A stretch of 8,911 nt of DNA from Clostridiales bacterium (GCA_012511485.1 JAAZFZ010000034.1:1-8911); one strand, 5' to 3'. Counted from the stretch's first letter, positions 1 through 7,489 are shown. Numbers and translations: made by a program. Notes: generated by a model from the letters alone, not told the origin.

Positions 1-38
1 CTATAAGTATAAAACCGTTCCCTTAATTCTATAATTTT

Positions 39-89
39 AAAGGGCTGTATCAACACTTTCAAAGTCAGAAAGTTGATACAGCCCTTTTT
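39..89 (-). terminator. Long intrinsic terminator after the MATE gene, probably bidirectional
   Basis: Arm AAAGGGCTGTATCAAC (39-54) is the exact reverse complement of GTTGATACAGCCCTTT (72-87), giving 16 bp. After a two-base bulge (AC, 55-56), TTTC (57-60) pairs with GAAA (68-71) around the 7-base loop at 61-67. The hairpin starts about 13 bases beyond the MATE stop codon. The T-run is better on the plus side (85-89) than on the minus side (TTTAAAATTAT). It could therefore also end a plus-strand transcript entering from outside the window. Nothing else is recognisable in bases 1-38. Confidence 0.85.
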
Positions 90-100
90 ATTATTCGTTT

Positions 101-1459
101 TTAAAGATTGATTCTTTTCTTCTTCCACAGCTCCTTTTTCAGGAACACTGCGCAGAGTACCCAAGAGCCGAGAGGTGCAAGTCCAATTGCAAGACCTACT
201 CCGTTGAAGCCCCAACCCAAAACATTCACAAAGAAATATGTAAGAGGAATTCGGAGTATTAATGAATTGAAAATGGTGTTCAAAAGCGCAAAATTCGACA
301 TACCGGCAGCAAGAGCCAACCCGTTGACACTGAAGGTTATGCTCACAAAAAGGTAATCATATGCTGTTCTCCTCAGGTAGGCGGATCCGGTTGAAATAAC
401 ATCTGCCTCCGAGGTGAAAAGAGCCATAATCGAGCCGGGGAAAAGCTGAACAACCAAAAAGACCAAAAGTGAAATTCCGAATGCCATTATTGTGCCTATC
501 TCAAAGGTTCTTTTTGCCCTGCCGTATTCACCTGCACCGATGTTCTGACCTGCCATTGAGGATATTGAGGTGCTCAGGGCGAGCCCCGGCAGAATCGCAA
601 ATGAATTGACCTTGCTGCCGATTCCCTGGCAAGCGGAGGCAACCTCAGCATTCGGCAGGGAGTTGACAATAGAGGTAAGCGCCAGAAACGAAAAGGAAAC
701 AATAATATTCTGCACCGCCGAGGGAAAACCGATTTTAATTAGAGCAGCAGCCTTTTTAAAATCGGGCTTAAAATCGACGGCTCTGAATTCAATAAAAAAG
801 TCCTTCCTGAAAAGGAAAATCAGCGAGAGGACGACGCTGAGAGCCTGTGAAAAAATGGTGGCCCATGCTGCTCCCGCAGCACCCATTCTATAATAACCTA
901 CCAGTACAATGTCGAGCAGCATATTTGTAACGGTTGCCGTAAAAACAAAATACAGCGGGCGTTTTGAGTCACCCATTCCTCTGAGTATTGCACTTATGGC
1001 ATTATACATGAAAACGAATATTGTGCCGTACATGCAGATTTTAAAATATGCCAGTGTTTCCGAATATGCCGAATCGGGAGTGTTAAGAGCCTTTAGTATC
1101 GGGTTGCTAAGGCTTAGCATCACGCTAGTGACAACGGCACTGAGTATGAAGTACATAATTGTCATGGTGCCGATGGTTTTTCGCTGGTCGCCATATTTTT
1201 TTGAACCGCCGTACTGAGCAATAAGGACAGTGCCCCCGATTGAAAGCCCCAAAGCAAGCCCCGAAGCAAGGATATTTATCTGGCCGCCGATTGAAACCCC
1301 CGTTATACTTGCCTTGCCGCAAAATTTACCGACAACAACCATATCAACAACGGAATAAAGTGCCTGCAAAAGGTTTGAAAGCAAAAGGGGAAAAGAGAAT
1401 CTAATTAACTGTTTTGTAACGCTGCCCTGTGTAAAATCATTTCTGAATCTATCTGACAT
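101..1459 (-). CDS. MATE-family multidrug/cation antiporter, 452 aa
   Basis: This is an integral membrane exporter of the MATE family, which uses a Na+ or H+ gradient to expel cationic or drug-like compounds; the substrate here cannot be predicted. The protein is hydrophobic throughout, with about 12 likely membrane segments in two halves. Family-like stretches are seen at 35-47 (YSVVDMVVVGKFC), where the first half begins, and at 160-184 (RGMGDSKRP followed by NMLLDIVLV). The second half begins near 240-262 (KIGFPSAVQN). The C-terminus is basic (KKELWKKKRINL). The length fits the family. A longer reading from a TTG at 1483 is open, but AGGAG (1466-1470) lies six bases before the ATG at 1459, inside that extension, so the ATG is preferred. 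It is the last gene of the run and lies about 46 bases after tex. The family is clear; the substrate and any resistance role are not. Confidence 0.93.
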   Translation of the reverse strand: MSDRFRNDFTQGSVTKQLIRFSFPLLLSNLLQALYSVVDMVVVGKFCGKASITGVSIGGQINILASGLALGLSIGGTVLIAQYGGSKKYGDQRKTIGTMTIMYFILSAVVTSVMLSLSNPILKALNTPDSAYSETLAYFKICMYGTIFVFMYNAISAILRGMGDSKRPLYFVFTATVTNMLLDIVLVGYYRMGAAGAAWATIFSQALSVVLSLIFLFRKDFFIEFRAVDFKPDFKKAAALIKIGFPSAVQNIIVSFSFLALTSIVNSLPNAEVASACQGIGSKVNSFAILPGLALSTSISSMAGQNIGAGEYGRAKRTFEIGTIMAFGISLLVFLVVQLFPGSIMALFTSEADVISTGSAYLRRTAYDYLFVSITFSVNGLALAAGMSNFALLNTIFNSLILRIPLTYFFVNVLGWGFNGVGLAIGLAPLGSWVLCAVFLKKELWKKKRINL

Positions 1460-1465
1460 CAATAA

Positions 1466-1470
1466 CTCCT
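1466..1470 (-). promoter_or_regulatory. Ribosome binding site fixing the MATE start
   Basis: AGGAG on the minus strand with six bases (TTATTG) to the ATG at 1459. It falls inside the reading frame that would begin at TTG 1483, which argues against that upstream start. Confidence 0.75.
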
Positions 1471-1505
1471 GTTTATTCTTCAAGGGTCTTTCCCTTTCAG
1501 GTAAT

Positions 1506-3674
1506 TTATTTATCTTCCTTAGGCTTTTTCATCGTCAGGGAAATCCTCTTTTTTGCCGTATCGACAGAGATGACCCAGACCGTCACAACCTCCCCTACCT
1601 TCAGAACCTCCGAAGGGTGCTTAATATATCTGTCTGAAATCTGAGAAATATGAACAAGCCCGTCCTGGTGCACACCGATATCAATGAATGCGCCGAAGTC
1701 AATAACATTGCGAACCGTCCCCAAAAGCTCCATGCCGGGAACAAGGTCATTAATATCCATAACATCCGTGCGAAGCATCGGAGGGGGCAGCTCGTCACGC
1801 GGGTCACGCCCGGGGCGGAGAAGCTCCTTTATGATATCCTGAAGAGTCGGCAGGCCGATACCGAGCTTTTTGGCGGTCTCCTCCTCACCGCCGAGTTCGG
1901 CAATTTTCTCATTCAATTGTGCAAGCTTACCTCCTTTGACATCGGCAAGGGAGTAGCCGCAAAGCTCAAGCAGAGCCTTTGCCGCATCATAGCTTTCGGG
2001 GTGGACGGATGTGTTATCGAGCACATTTTTGCTTTCCGGCACCCTCAAAAAGCCTGCACTCTGCTCAAATGCCTTGTTGCCGAGTTTCGGCACCTTTTTG
2101 AGCTGGGCGCGGCCGGTGAAAGCTCCCTGAGCTTCACGGTATGATACTATGTTTTTGGCAACTGTCGAATTAACGCCTGCGACCCTCGAGAGCAGGGAGG
2201 GGGAGGCGGTGTTAAGGTCAACACCCACGCTGTTGACGCAGTATTCGACTACTCCGTCAAGAGCATTTCCAAGCTCCTTTTTGGGCATATCGTGCTGATA
2301 CTGCCCAACGCCTATTGCCTGCGGGTCAATTTTGACCAGCTCTGCAAGCGGATCCTGCAGCCGCCTTGCAATTGAAACGGCGCTCCTGAGCGAAACATCA
2401 AACTGAGGGAATTCCTCGGCAGCCAGCTTTGAGGCAGAATAAACTGAAGCCCCCGCCTCACTGACAACCATATATGAAACCTTTTGAGGGATTTGCTTGA
2501 GAAGCTCAGAGGTAAAAATCTCCGTTTCCTTTGAGGCGGTGCCGTTACCTATTGCAACTATTTCAACGCCGTGCTTGGCAATGAGCCTTTTTATCAGCTC
2601 GGAGGCCTGTTCACGCTGCGAATCGGAGTGTGTGACATATATGACGCCCGTGTCGAGCACCAGACCCGTTGGGTCCACAACCGCTACCTTGCAGCCTGTC
2701 CGATACCCAGGGTCAAGCCCCAATGCCGTTTTGCCCTTAACGGGCGGCTGAAGGAGCAGCTCTCGGAGGTTTACGGAGAACACCTTGATAGCCGACGCAA
2801 CGGCTCTTTCGGTGAGTATATTTCTGATTTCTCTCTCTATTGAAGGATATATGAGCCTGTTATAAGCATCCTGCCCGGCATCCCTGACTGCCTGTGTGCA
2901 TGGTGAACCTTTGGGATTTAGTGTGAGCGAGACGATGACATTTGCCGCTTTCACGGGGTCAAGGGTCACACTTACCTTTAGAAAGCCTTCACGCTCACCC
3001 CTGTCTATTGCAAGTATTCTATGCTCCGGAATTTTCGGCACAGGCTCAGAGTATTCATAATACATCGTGTAGACACTTTCGGCATTTTTGTCTGCCGCAG
3101 TGCAGTTGACAACACCCGTAACGGTGAAAAGGTTACGGATTCTGCGGCGAATATCCGCATTATCGGAGATATCCTCGGCGATTATGTCTAGAGCGCCCTG
3201 CAATGCATCCTGTGCGCAGGATACACCCTTTTCTTCATCAATGTATTCGGCAGCCATAACAATAGGCTCGGCGCTGCCCTCCTGCTGTGAAAAAATTGCC
3301 TGAGCAAGGGGCTCGAGCCCTTTTTCACGCGCAACGGAGGCTCTGGTGCGGCGCTTTGGGCGATAGGGACGATAAATATCCTCAATTTCTGCAAGAGTTG
3401 CCGCAGCAGAAAGGGCAGCGGCAATTTGCTCCGTCATTTTCTCCTGCCCCTCAATTGAGGAATATACCTCCTGCCTGCGTTTATCAAGGTTTCGCAGGTA
3501 CTCAAGCCGCTCTGAAAGCTCACGCAGCACTTGGTCATCAAGCGTACCGTGCGCCTCCTTGCGGTATCTTGCAATAAAAGGGATAGTGTTACCTTCATCA
3601 ATTAGCTTGACTGTGTTCTCCGCCTGCCATTTTTGCAGGTGGAATTCATTAGTCAGTGCCTGAATAATATCCAT
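1506..3674 (-). CDS. tex: Tex, S1-domain RNA-binding protein (transcription accessory protein), 722 aa
   Basis: Tex is a conserved cytoplasmic nucleic-acid-binding protein, related to eukaryotic Spt6 and linked in other bacteria to transcription, stress tolerance and toxin expression. The full architecture is visible. The N-terminal helical region holds the hallmark TIPFIARYRKE (30-40) and IEDIYRPYRPKRRTRA (97-112). A YqgF/RNase H-like domain starts at ALGLDPGYRTGCKVAVVD (317-334). A helix-hairpin-helix region spans about 484-545 (VDLNTASPSLLSRVAGV). A C-terminal S1 RNA-binding domain covers about 645-715 (GTVRNVIDFGAFIDIGVHQDG), and the protein ends in a lysine-rich tail. The length is normal for the family and nothing appears broken. 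ATG at 3674 follows AGGAG (3681-3685) at six bases. It begins only 17 bases after the fucosidase stop, so the two are probably co-transcribed, although Tex has no known link to fucose use. Confidence 0.97.
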   Translation of the reverse strand: MDIIQALTNEFHLQKWQAENTVKLIDEGNTIPFIARYRKEAHGTLDDQVLRELSERLEYLRNLDKRRQEVYSSIEGQEKMTEQIAAALSAAATLAEIEDIYRPYRPKRRTRASVAREKGLEPLAQAIFSQQEGSAEPIVMAAEYIDEEKGVSCAQDALQGALDIIAEDISDNADIRRRIRNLFTVTGVVNCTAADKNAESVYTMYYEYSEPVPKIPEHRILAIDRGEREGFLKVSVTLDPVKAANVIVSLTLNPKGSPCTQAVRDAGQDAYNRLIYPSIEREIRNILTERAVASAIKVFSVNLRELLLQPPVKGKTALGLDPGYRTGCKVAVVDPTGLVLDTGVIYVTHSDSQREQASELIKRLIAKHGVEIVAIGNGTASKETEIFTSELLKQIPQKVSYMVVSEAGASVYSASKLAAEEFPQFDVSLRSAVSIARRLQDPLAELVKIDPQAIGVGQYQHDMPKKELGNALDGVVEYCVNSVGVDLNTASPSLLSRVAGVNSTVAKNIVSYREAQGAFTGRAQLKKVPKLGNKAFEQSAGFLRVPESKNVLDNTSVHPESYDAAKALLELCGYSLADVKGGKLAQLNEKIAELGGEEETAKKLGIGLPTLQDIIKELLRPGRDPRDELPPPMLRTDVMDINDLVPGMELLGTVRNVIDFGAFIDIGVHQDGLVHISQISDRYIKHPSEVLKVGEVVTVWVISVDTAKKRISLTMKKPKEDK

Positions 3675-3691
3675 ATAACTCTCCTGTATTT

Positions 3692-4972
3692 TTATGATAT
3701 TTTCAAAGTATAAACATATTCACTGTCAAGCTCATCCGGGTTTATCGGCGGGAATTTAACCTTGAGCCTGCCGCCTTCATTCTCAGCCTGAAGCGAAACG
3801 CTGCTTCCGAGCAGACAGAGCTTAATATCATCCCTGTATTCAATATCCTCAAGCACTTTTTCACCCATCGGGAAATGCTTGAAAAAAGCGTAAACGCTGC
3901 CGTCACGCTGAGTGTAGCACACATCCTTCTGTGTGGAATCCTTGTATCTTTTGCTGCAGTAAATACCTTCACCGTTAACACTGAGCCATTTGCCCAATTG
4001 CAGGAGCCTTTCCTGCATAATTACGGGGATAGTTCCGTCAGCGGCAGGGCCTATGTTAAGCAGAAGATTGCTGCCGGAGCTGACAAGGTCAACAAGCAGG
4101 TCAACGAGCTCCTTTGCACTCAAATAATCGTCCGTATTCTCAATCCTGTTTAGCCCGAACGAGGCGCCGCTTCCCCTGCACTCCTCACGGTATCTGCTGT
4201 TCAAATCGACCTTATCTTCTGTGCCTATGCTGCCGTATTCGGTTGTGAAATTGCCTCCGTTTTTGCCTCTTGTGCCCTTGCCCCAACGGTCATTGGGTAC
4301 CACAAAATCCCTCACGCTGGATTCATTATAAAGCCACTCAAGCAGCTGCGTGCTGTGCCAGACAGTGTCGGACTGCTCCCATTCACCGTCCGTAAAAATA
4401 GTCCACGGCTGGTACTTTTCAACAAGCTCCTTCATCATGGGGATGAAATGCTTGAGTGCATATTCCTCCGGGTCCTTTAAGTAGAGAGGATTGTACCACT
4501 CATATACAGAATGATAGACGCCGAACCTGACGCCAACCTTTTCAACGGCTTTCTTGAGCTCTGCGCAGAAATCCCTGTGTGGCCCGACATCAAAGCTGTT
4601 CCAGTTCCAGGCATAATCCGTCTTATACATACAAAAGCCGTCATGGTGCTTTGAAACAAGATTTATATATTTTGCACCGGAATTCTTGAAAAGCTGTGCC
4701 CACTCCTCGGCATCAAAAAGCTCTGCCTTAAAATCCTTGACGAAGTCCTGATACTTGAAATCCTTGCCATATACTCTTTCATGGAACTGCTGAGTAGGTG
4801 AGCCCTCCTGATTGAGTGCATGCTGATACCATTCAGTATAACTGCCCTTTTTGTTGTAAGCAGGCACGGAATAAAGCCCCCAGTGGATGAAAATACCGAA
4901 TTTTGCATCCTGAAACCATTGAGGAACAGGGCGGGAGTTGATTGACTCCCAGTTGCTTTCATATCGTTTCAA
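3692..4972 (-). CDS. GH29 alpha-L-fucosidase, cytoplasmic, 426 aa, TTG start
   Basis: The enzyme hydrolyses terminal alpha-L-fucose from glycans (glycoside hydrolase family 29, retaining). The N-terminal barrel shows WFQDAKFGIFIHWGLYSVPAY (19-39), YTEWY (45-49), the substrate-site KHHDGFCMY (108-116) and the nucleophile motif FTDGEWE (193-199), where D195 is the expected nucleophile. NDRWGKG (227-233) and LLLNIGPAADG (303-313) are also family signatures. The resemblance runs to a C-terminal beta-sandwich-like end and is closer to the FUCA1-like (GH29-A) type. The acid/base residue is less certain; E263, in REEC, is the likely position by alignment from memory with human FUCA1. No signal peptide is seen, so it should act inside the cell on imported oligosaccharides. 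No in-frame ATG lies near the N-terminus. TTG at 4972 is supported by GAGGGG (4978-4983) five bases upstream. It sits between dnaC (39 bases) and tex (17 bases), with no sugar transporter or fucose catabolism gene in the window. Confidence 0.95.
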   Translation of the reverse strand: MKRYESNWESINSRPVPQWFQDAKFGIFIHWGLYSVPAYNKKGSYTEWYQHALNQEGSPTQQFHERVYGKDFKYQDFVKDFKAELFDAEEWAQLFKNSGAKYINLVSKHHDGFCMYKTDYAWNWNSFDVGPHRDFCAELKKAVEKVGVRFGVYHSVYEWYNPLYLKDPEEYALKHFIPMMKELVEKYQPWTIFTDGEWEQSDTVWHSTQLLEWLYNESSVRDFVVPNDRWGKGTRGKNGGNFTTEYGSIGTEDKVDLNSRYREECRGSGASFGLNRIENTDDYLSAKELVDLLVDLVSSGSNLLLNIGPAADGTIPVIMQERLLQLGKWLSVNGEGIYCSKRYKDSTQKDVCYTQRDGSVYAFFKHFPMGEKVLEDIEYRDDIKLCLLGSSVSLQAENEGGRLKVKFPPINPDELDSEYVYTLKIS

Positions 4973-4977
4973 AAAAA

Positions 4978-4983
4978 CCCCTC
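4978..4983 (-). promoter_or_regulatory. Ribosome binding site supporting the TTG start of the fucosidase
   Basis: GAGGGG on the minus strand, five bases before TTG 4972. There is no ATG alternative nearby, so this site decides the start. A TTG start may lower expression compared with its ATG-started neighbours. Confidence 0.7.
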
Positions 4984-5011
4984 ACTTCTTGTTAAGTTAA
5001 ATGAAAATATT

Positions 5012-5989
5012 TTATTTAAGTTGCCTAATATCTTTGCCGCAAAAAAGGAGAGAAATATAGTTGCCGATTATCCTCGAGGTGATTCTCTGAGTGTATTTTT
5101 CCTCAAGCTCCTCAGGGGAGAGGTTGGTGCTGATTATTGTAGGCAGACCCTTGAGGAGTCTGGTGTTTATTAAATTATAAATAACCGAAACTGTGAACGA
5201 GGTTGAAAACTCCGCTCCGAGATCGTCGAGGACAAGCAAATCACAGTCCAGCAGAGCCTGCTCAGACTCGCCCGTGTTTTCATAGTAACGATTGAAACGC
5301 TCACGCTCCAGCTTGAGAAGGATATTCTGAGCTGAGCCATATATTACACCGTACCCTTTGCCTATTGCAATGCCGGCAATGGCAAGGGAAAGATGTGTTT
5401 TGCCCAGCCCCGTTGCTCCGTACATGAGAAGGCTCGGCGAATCCCTGCCAAAGTCCTCGGTATAGCTTTTGCAGAAATTCAGGATTTCACCCATTCTTTT
5501 CTGCGGAGAGATGCCGATACTTTCATCGATTATCTTAGGATAATAGCTGAGCTTAAAACTCTCAAAAGTGCAGGACTCCAGCGGAGCATCACTGCAAAGC
5601 TCCTTAAAGGCAAGCGACCTGACAAGCTCGGTGTAGCATGCACACCTCCAGCCGCCGACATAGCCCGTATCACTGCATTTATCACATGTATATTTAACCT
5701 TCAGGTAGTCCTGCGGCATACCTGCCTTTGCAAGCAGGAGCCTTCGCTTCTCCTGCATTTCGAGGTTCTTTTTTGAAAGGGAGTCAATGAATCTTTGGGC
5801 GTTTTCGCCCATCCCGATTGCCCGCACGACCTCAAGCCCTGCAGAGGCGATTTCCTTTTCAATTTCTTCAAGCTCGGGGATTTTTGAAACAGCGGCATCA
5901 TGCCTGCTCTTTTGTTCGGCTTCTGCTCTGCTGTGGCGGCGTTCAAGCTCAGCCTGTGCAAGGTAATGAATTCTTTTACTGTAGCTCAT
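5012..5989 (-). CDS. dnaC: DnaC/DnaI-type AAA+ replicative helicase loader, 325 aa
   Basis: This is a cytoplasmic AAA+ ATPase expected to load the replicative helicase on DNA, like Bacillus DnaI. The N-terminal part (1-95) is charged and probably helical. It is followed by a putative zinc site, C102-x2-C105 and C116-x-C118 (CDKCSDTGY and RCAC), typical of the DnaI-like N-domain. The ATPase domain shows Walker A GATGLGKT (191-198), Walker B LLVLDD (251-256), sensor-1 STN (287-289) and the arginine-containing QRITSRI (301-307). The length fits the family. Its ATG overlaps the dnaD stop (TAATG), and AAGGGG (5998-6003) lies upstream within the end of dnaD, so translation of the two is probably coupled. 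The partnership with the DnaD-domain protein supports a primosome role. IstB-like transposon ATPases share this fold, but the zinc site and the dnaD neighbour favour the chromosomal loader. The symbol follows common clostridial usage; dnaI is the Bacillus name. Confidence 0.93.
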   Translation of the reverse strand: MSYSKRIHYLAQAELERRHSRAEAEQKSRHDAAVSKIPELEEIEKEIASAGLEVVRAIGMGENAQRFIDSLSKKNLEMQEKRRLLLAKAGMPQDYLKVKYTCDKCSDTGYVGGWRCACYTELVRSLAFKELCSDAPLESCTFESFKLSYYPKIIDESIGISPQKRMGEILNFCKSYTEDFGRDSPSLLMYGATGLGKTHLSLAIAGIAIGKGYGVIYGSAQNILLKLERERFNRYYENTGESEQALLDCDLLVLDDLGAEFSTSFTVSVIYNLINTRLLKGLPTIISTNLSPEELEEKYTQRITSRIIGNYISLLFCGKDIRQLK

Positions 5990-7008
5990 TATTTTTTCCC
6001 CTTTTCATAGACTAACGGCTCATGAAGCGAGCGGCGTTTGAATTCATCAAGGTCATAGGATGCCGGGCTCCTGCTGCCCTTTTGTTTTTTTGAGGCAGTG
6101 CCTCTGGACTTGCCCTTATTTTTATTGAGCCTTTCACGGTTGAACTGCTCAACCTCTTCGGGAGTTTTAAGCCCGTTCTCATGCCAATTTTTCAGAATCT
6201 TATCCATATAGGCAAACTGCAGGCTCTGAGTACGGTCAGCCATCTCTTCATATGCAAGGTAAATCATTTCAAAGCTGAAACCCCATTCCCTGCTCCAGCG
6301 GTTAATATAGACTGACTGCTTGGTAGTTGGCCTCGGGTTTTTGTTGCCTATCGCCTGAGCGAGCTTTTTCCACAAAGCGTTGCATGATTTGAGAGCTTCA
6401 ATCTGCTCATCTGCTTTTTCAAGGGTATCTATTTCCCTTTCGCCCCAGTCCTTGCCAACACTTGATATGTAGCCTAAGGAGGTTTTGCTGACAGAAACAC
6501 AATATTCGATTATCATTAAAACAACTTCAACAGGCAACCCATACTGGTCATGCATCATAAGCAGTGTGCTCTGCCCATCGTAGCCGATTGTTTTGCCCAG
6601 CTTTGTTTGAGCCTCATTGAAAAGGAAGCGTATATCTTCGGATTCGCCGCACCTTGCCTTAATCTGCTCACTTGTCGGCCTCGCGGGCGGTATGGGAGCG
6701 AGAACTTTTTGCTCAGCCTTTGCTACATCGGATTTTTCAGGCTCGGAGTTAACATGAGCGGGTGCTTGTCCGTCTTTTAGCAGAACACCGCATTCCACCC
6801 AAAACGCAAGGGCATCCGTTACATCCTCAGATGTTTTACCAACAGCACGGCTGATTACATTAATATCAGCTTCCTCAGGCGAATTCCGCAGCAGCCAGAG
6901 AAGAACCTTTAGCTGGATAGCTCCCGCCATCTTTATATGATTGTCAACTACAATCGAGGGAACGGCAAATGCATATCCCCATGCATCCGGATTTACACGG
7001 TACCCCAT
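5989..7008 (-). CDS. DnaD-domain replication/primosome protein with tandem DnaD domains, 339 aa
   Basis: This is a DnaD/DnaB-superfamily protein, expected to bind DNA and help the adjacent loader deliver helicase during replication initiation or restart. Residues 1-80 look like the N-terminal winged-helix region (DDBH1), with a helical KMAGAIQLKVLLWLL at 26-40. A linker rich in P, E and K covers about 81-115. Two C-terminal-type (DDBH2) domains follow. The first is at about 122-200, with the diverged motif YISSVGKDW (180-188). The second is at about 207-288, with the classical YMDKILKNW (267-275), matching YxxxIxxxW. After a basic stretch (291-313) comes an acidic/basic tail, SYDLDEFKRRS (317-327). 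ATG at 7008 has AAGGA (7016-7020) seven bases upstream. It is first in the run and overlaps dnaC by one base. A symbol is withheld because clostridial members are not clean orthologues of Bacillus dnaD or dnaB. Confidence 0.88.
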   Translation of the reverse strand: MGYRVNPDAWGYAFAVPSIVVDNHIKMAGAIQLKVLLWLLRNSPEEADINVISRAVGKTSEDVTDALAFWVECGVLLKDGQAPAHVNSEPEKSDVAKAEQKVLAPIPPARPTSEQIKARCGESEDIRFLFNEAQTKLGKTIGYDGQSTLLMMHDQYGLPVEVVLMIIEYCVSVSKTSLGYISSVGKDWGEREIDTLEKADEQIEALKSCNALWKKLAQAIGNKNPRPTTKQSVYINRWSREWGFSFEMIYLAYEEMADRTQSLQFAYMDKILKNWHENGLKTPEEVEQFNRERLNKNKGKSRGTASKKQKGSRSPASYDLDEFKRRSLHEPLVYEKGKK

Positions 7009-7050
7009 AAAAACATCCTTTCGTGTTACTGACAGATATTCAATAGCTTA

Positions 7051-7056
7051 ATTATA
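7051..7056 (-). promoter_or_regulatory. -10 box of the presumed dnaD-dnaC-fucosidase-tex-MATE operon promoter
   Basis: The minus strand reads TATAAT, a perfect sigma-A -10, about 43 bases before the dnaD ATG. The leader would be about 35 bases. The matching -35 is poor: 17 bases upstream the strand reads TTCCAT (7074-7079). It is the only good candidate for the whole minus-strand run, but activity is inferred. Confidence 0.5.
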
Positions 7057-7260
7057 CACAAACAATCTCAAAAATGGAACGGGGAAAAGCATATTTATTT
7101 GTGCCGCTCCTTAAAGAAAACAGAGCACTCATTTCTACTCATAAAAAAAGCCGCCAATTCATCGAAAAAAACAAATCCCCCGTCAGATTAACAGGTCTAT
7201 AAAGCACAAAAACACATATAATAACAGCGCATTTGGGCACAAAATTATTTCAAAAACCGG

Positions 7261-7289
7261 TTGACAAAATATAATCGTTATAATATAAT
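7261..7289 (+). promoter_or_regulatory. Perfect-consensus sigma-A promoter of the tRNA cluster
   Basis: TTGACA (7261-7266), 17-base spacer, TATAAT (7284-7289). AT-rich sequence (about 7240-7257) just upstream could act as an UP element. The predicted transcript start is near 7296, about 19 bases before tRNA-Met. This is the architecture expected for strongly expressed stable RNA genes. Confidence 0.92.
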
Positions 7290-7314
7290 GATTGAGCCTT
7301 AAGGCAAGATAGGT

Positions 7315-7391
7315 GGCGGCATAGCTCAGTTGGCTAGAGCATTCGGTTCATACCCGGAGTGTCGTTGGTTCAAATCCAACTGCCGCTACCA
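7315..7391 (+). tRNA. tRNA-Met(CAT), elongator type
   Basis: A 77-base cloverleaf with the acceptor arm GGCGGCA (7315-7321) pairing with TGCCGCT (7381-7387), including one terminal G-T wobble. Discriminator A is followed by encoded CCA (7389-7391). The anticodon stem TTCGG/CCGGA encloses loop TTCATAC, with anticodon CAT at 7349-7351. The T-loop reads GTTCAAATC. The anticodon stem lacks the GGG/CCC triplet of initiator tRNA, and the body differs from the CAT-reading tRNA-Ile, so elongator Met is the best call. Confidence 0.94.
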
Positions 7392-7411
7392 GTTTTTTTG
7401 AACAAATAAAC

Positions 7412-7486
7412 GGCCCGGTGGTCAAGAGGCTAAGACACCGCCCTTTCACGGCGGTAACACGAGTTCGATTCTCGTCCGGGTCACCA
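7412..7486 (+). tRNA. tRNA-Glu(TTC)
   Basis: A 75-base cloverleaf. Acceptor GGCCCGG (7412-7418) pairs with CCGGGTC ending at 7482, with encoded CCA at 7484-7486. The anticodon stem CCGCC/GGCGG encloses CTTTCAC, giving anticodon TTC at 7445-7447. The T-arm CGAGTTCGATTCTCG is perfect. The gene lies 20 bases after tRNA-Met and is probably on the same transcript. Confidence 0.96.
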
Positions 7487-7489
7487 ACA

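Larger units (their letters stand above)
7009..7314. other. 306-base divergent intergenic region between dnaD and the tRNA cluster
   Basis: No protein gene is supported here. Its left end holds the minus-strand dnaD leader and -10 box, and its right end holds the tRNA promoter. The middle (about 7080-7240) is A-rich with no convincing hairpin, repeat or ORF. Confidence 0.7.

Noticed and set aside
1650..2144. 164-codon plus-strand ORF, and other plus-strand ORFs opposite tex (2497-2843, 3088-3577)
   Set aside because: They are antisense shadows of a full-length, motif-complete Tex protein and show no recognisable domain.
5012..5989. IstB-like transposon ATPase as an alternative for the AAA+ gene
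   Set aside because: There is no transposase or terminal repeat nearby. The zinc-type cysteines and the overlapping DnaD-domain gene indicate a helicase loader.
7075..7119. Possible hairpin GGAACGG / CCGCTCC in the dnaD-tRNA intergenic region
   Set aside because: Only seven positions with a central mismatch and a loop of more than 20 bases, and no T-run; likely chance.
7217..7222. Plus-strand TATAAT upstream of the tRNA promoter
   Set aside because: No -35 at usable spacing; TTAACA at 7188-7193 is 23 bases away. The perfect promoter at 7261-7289 is closer to the tRNAs.
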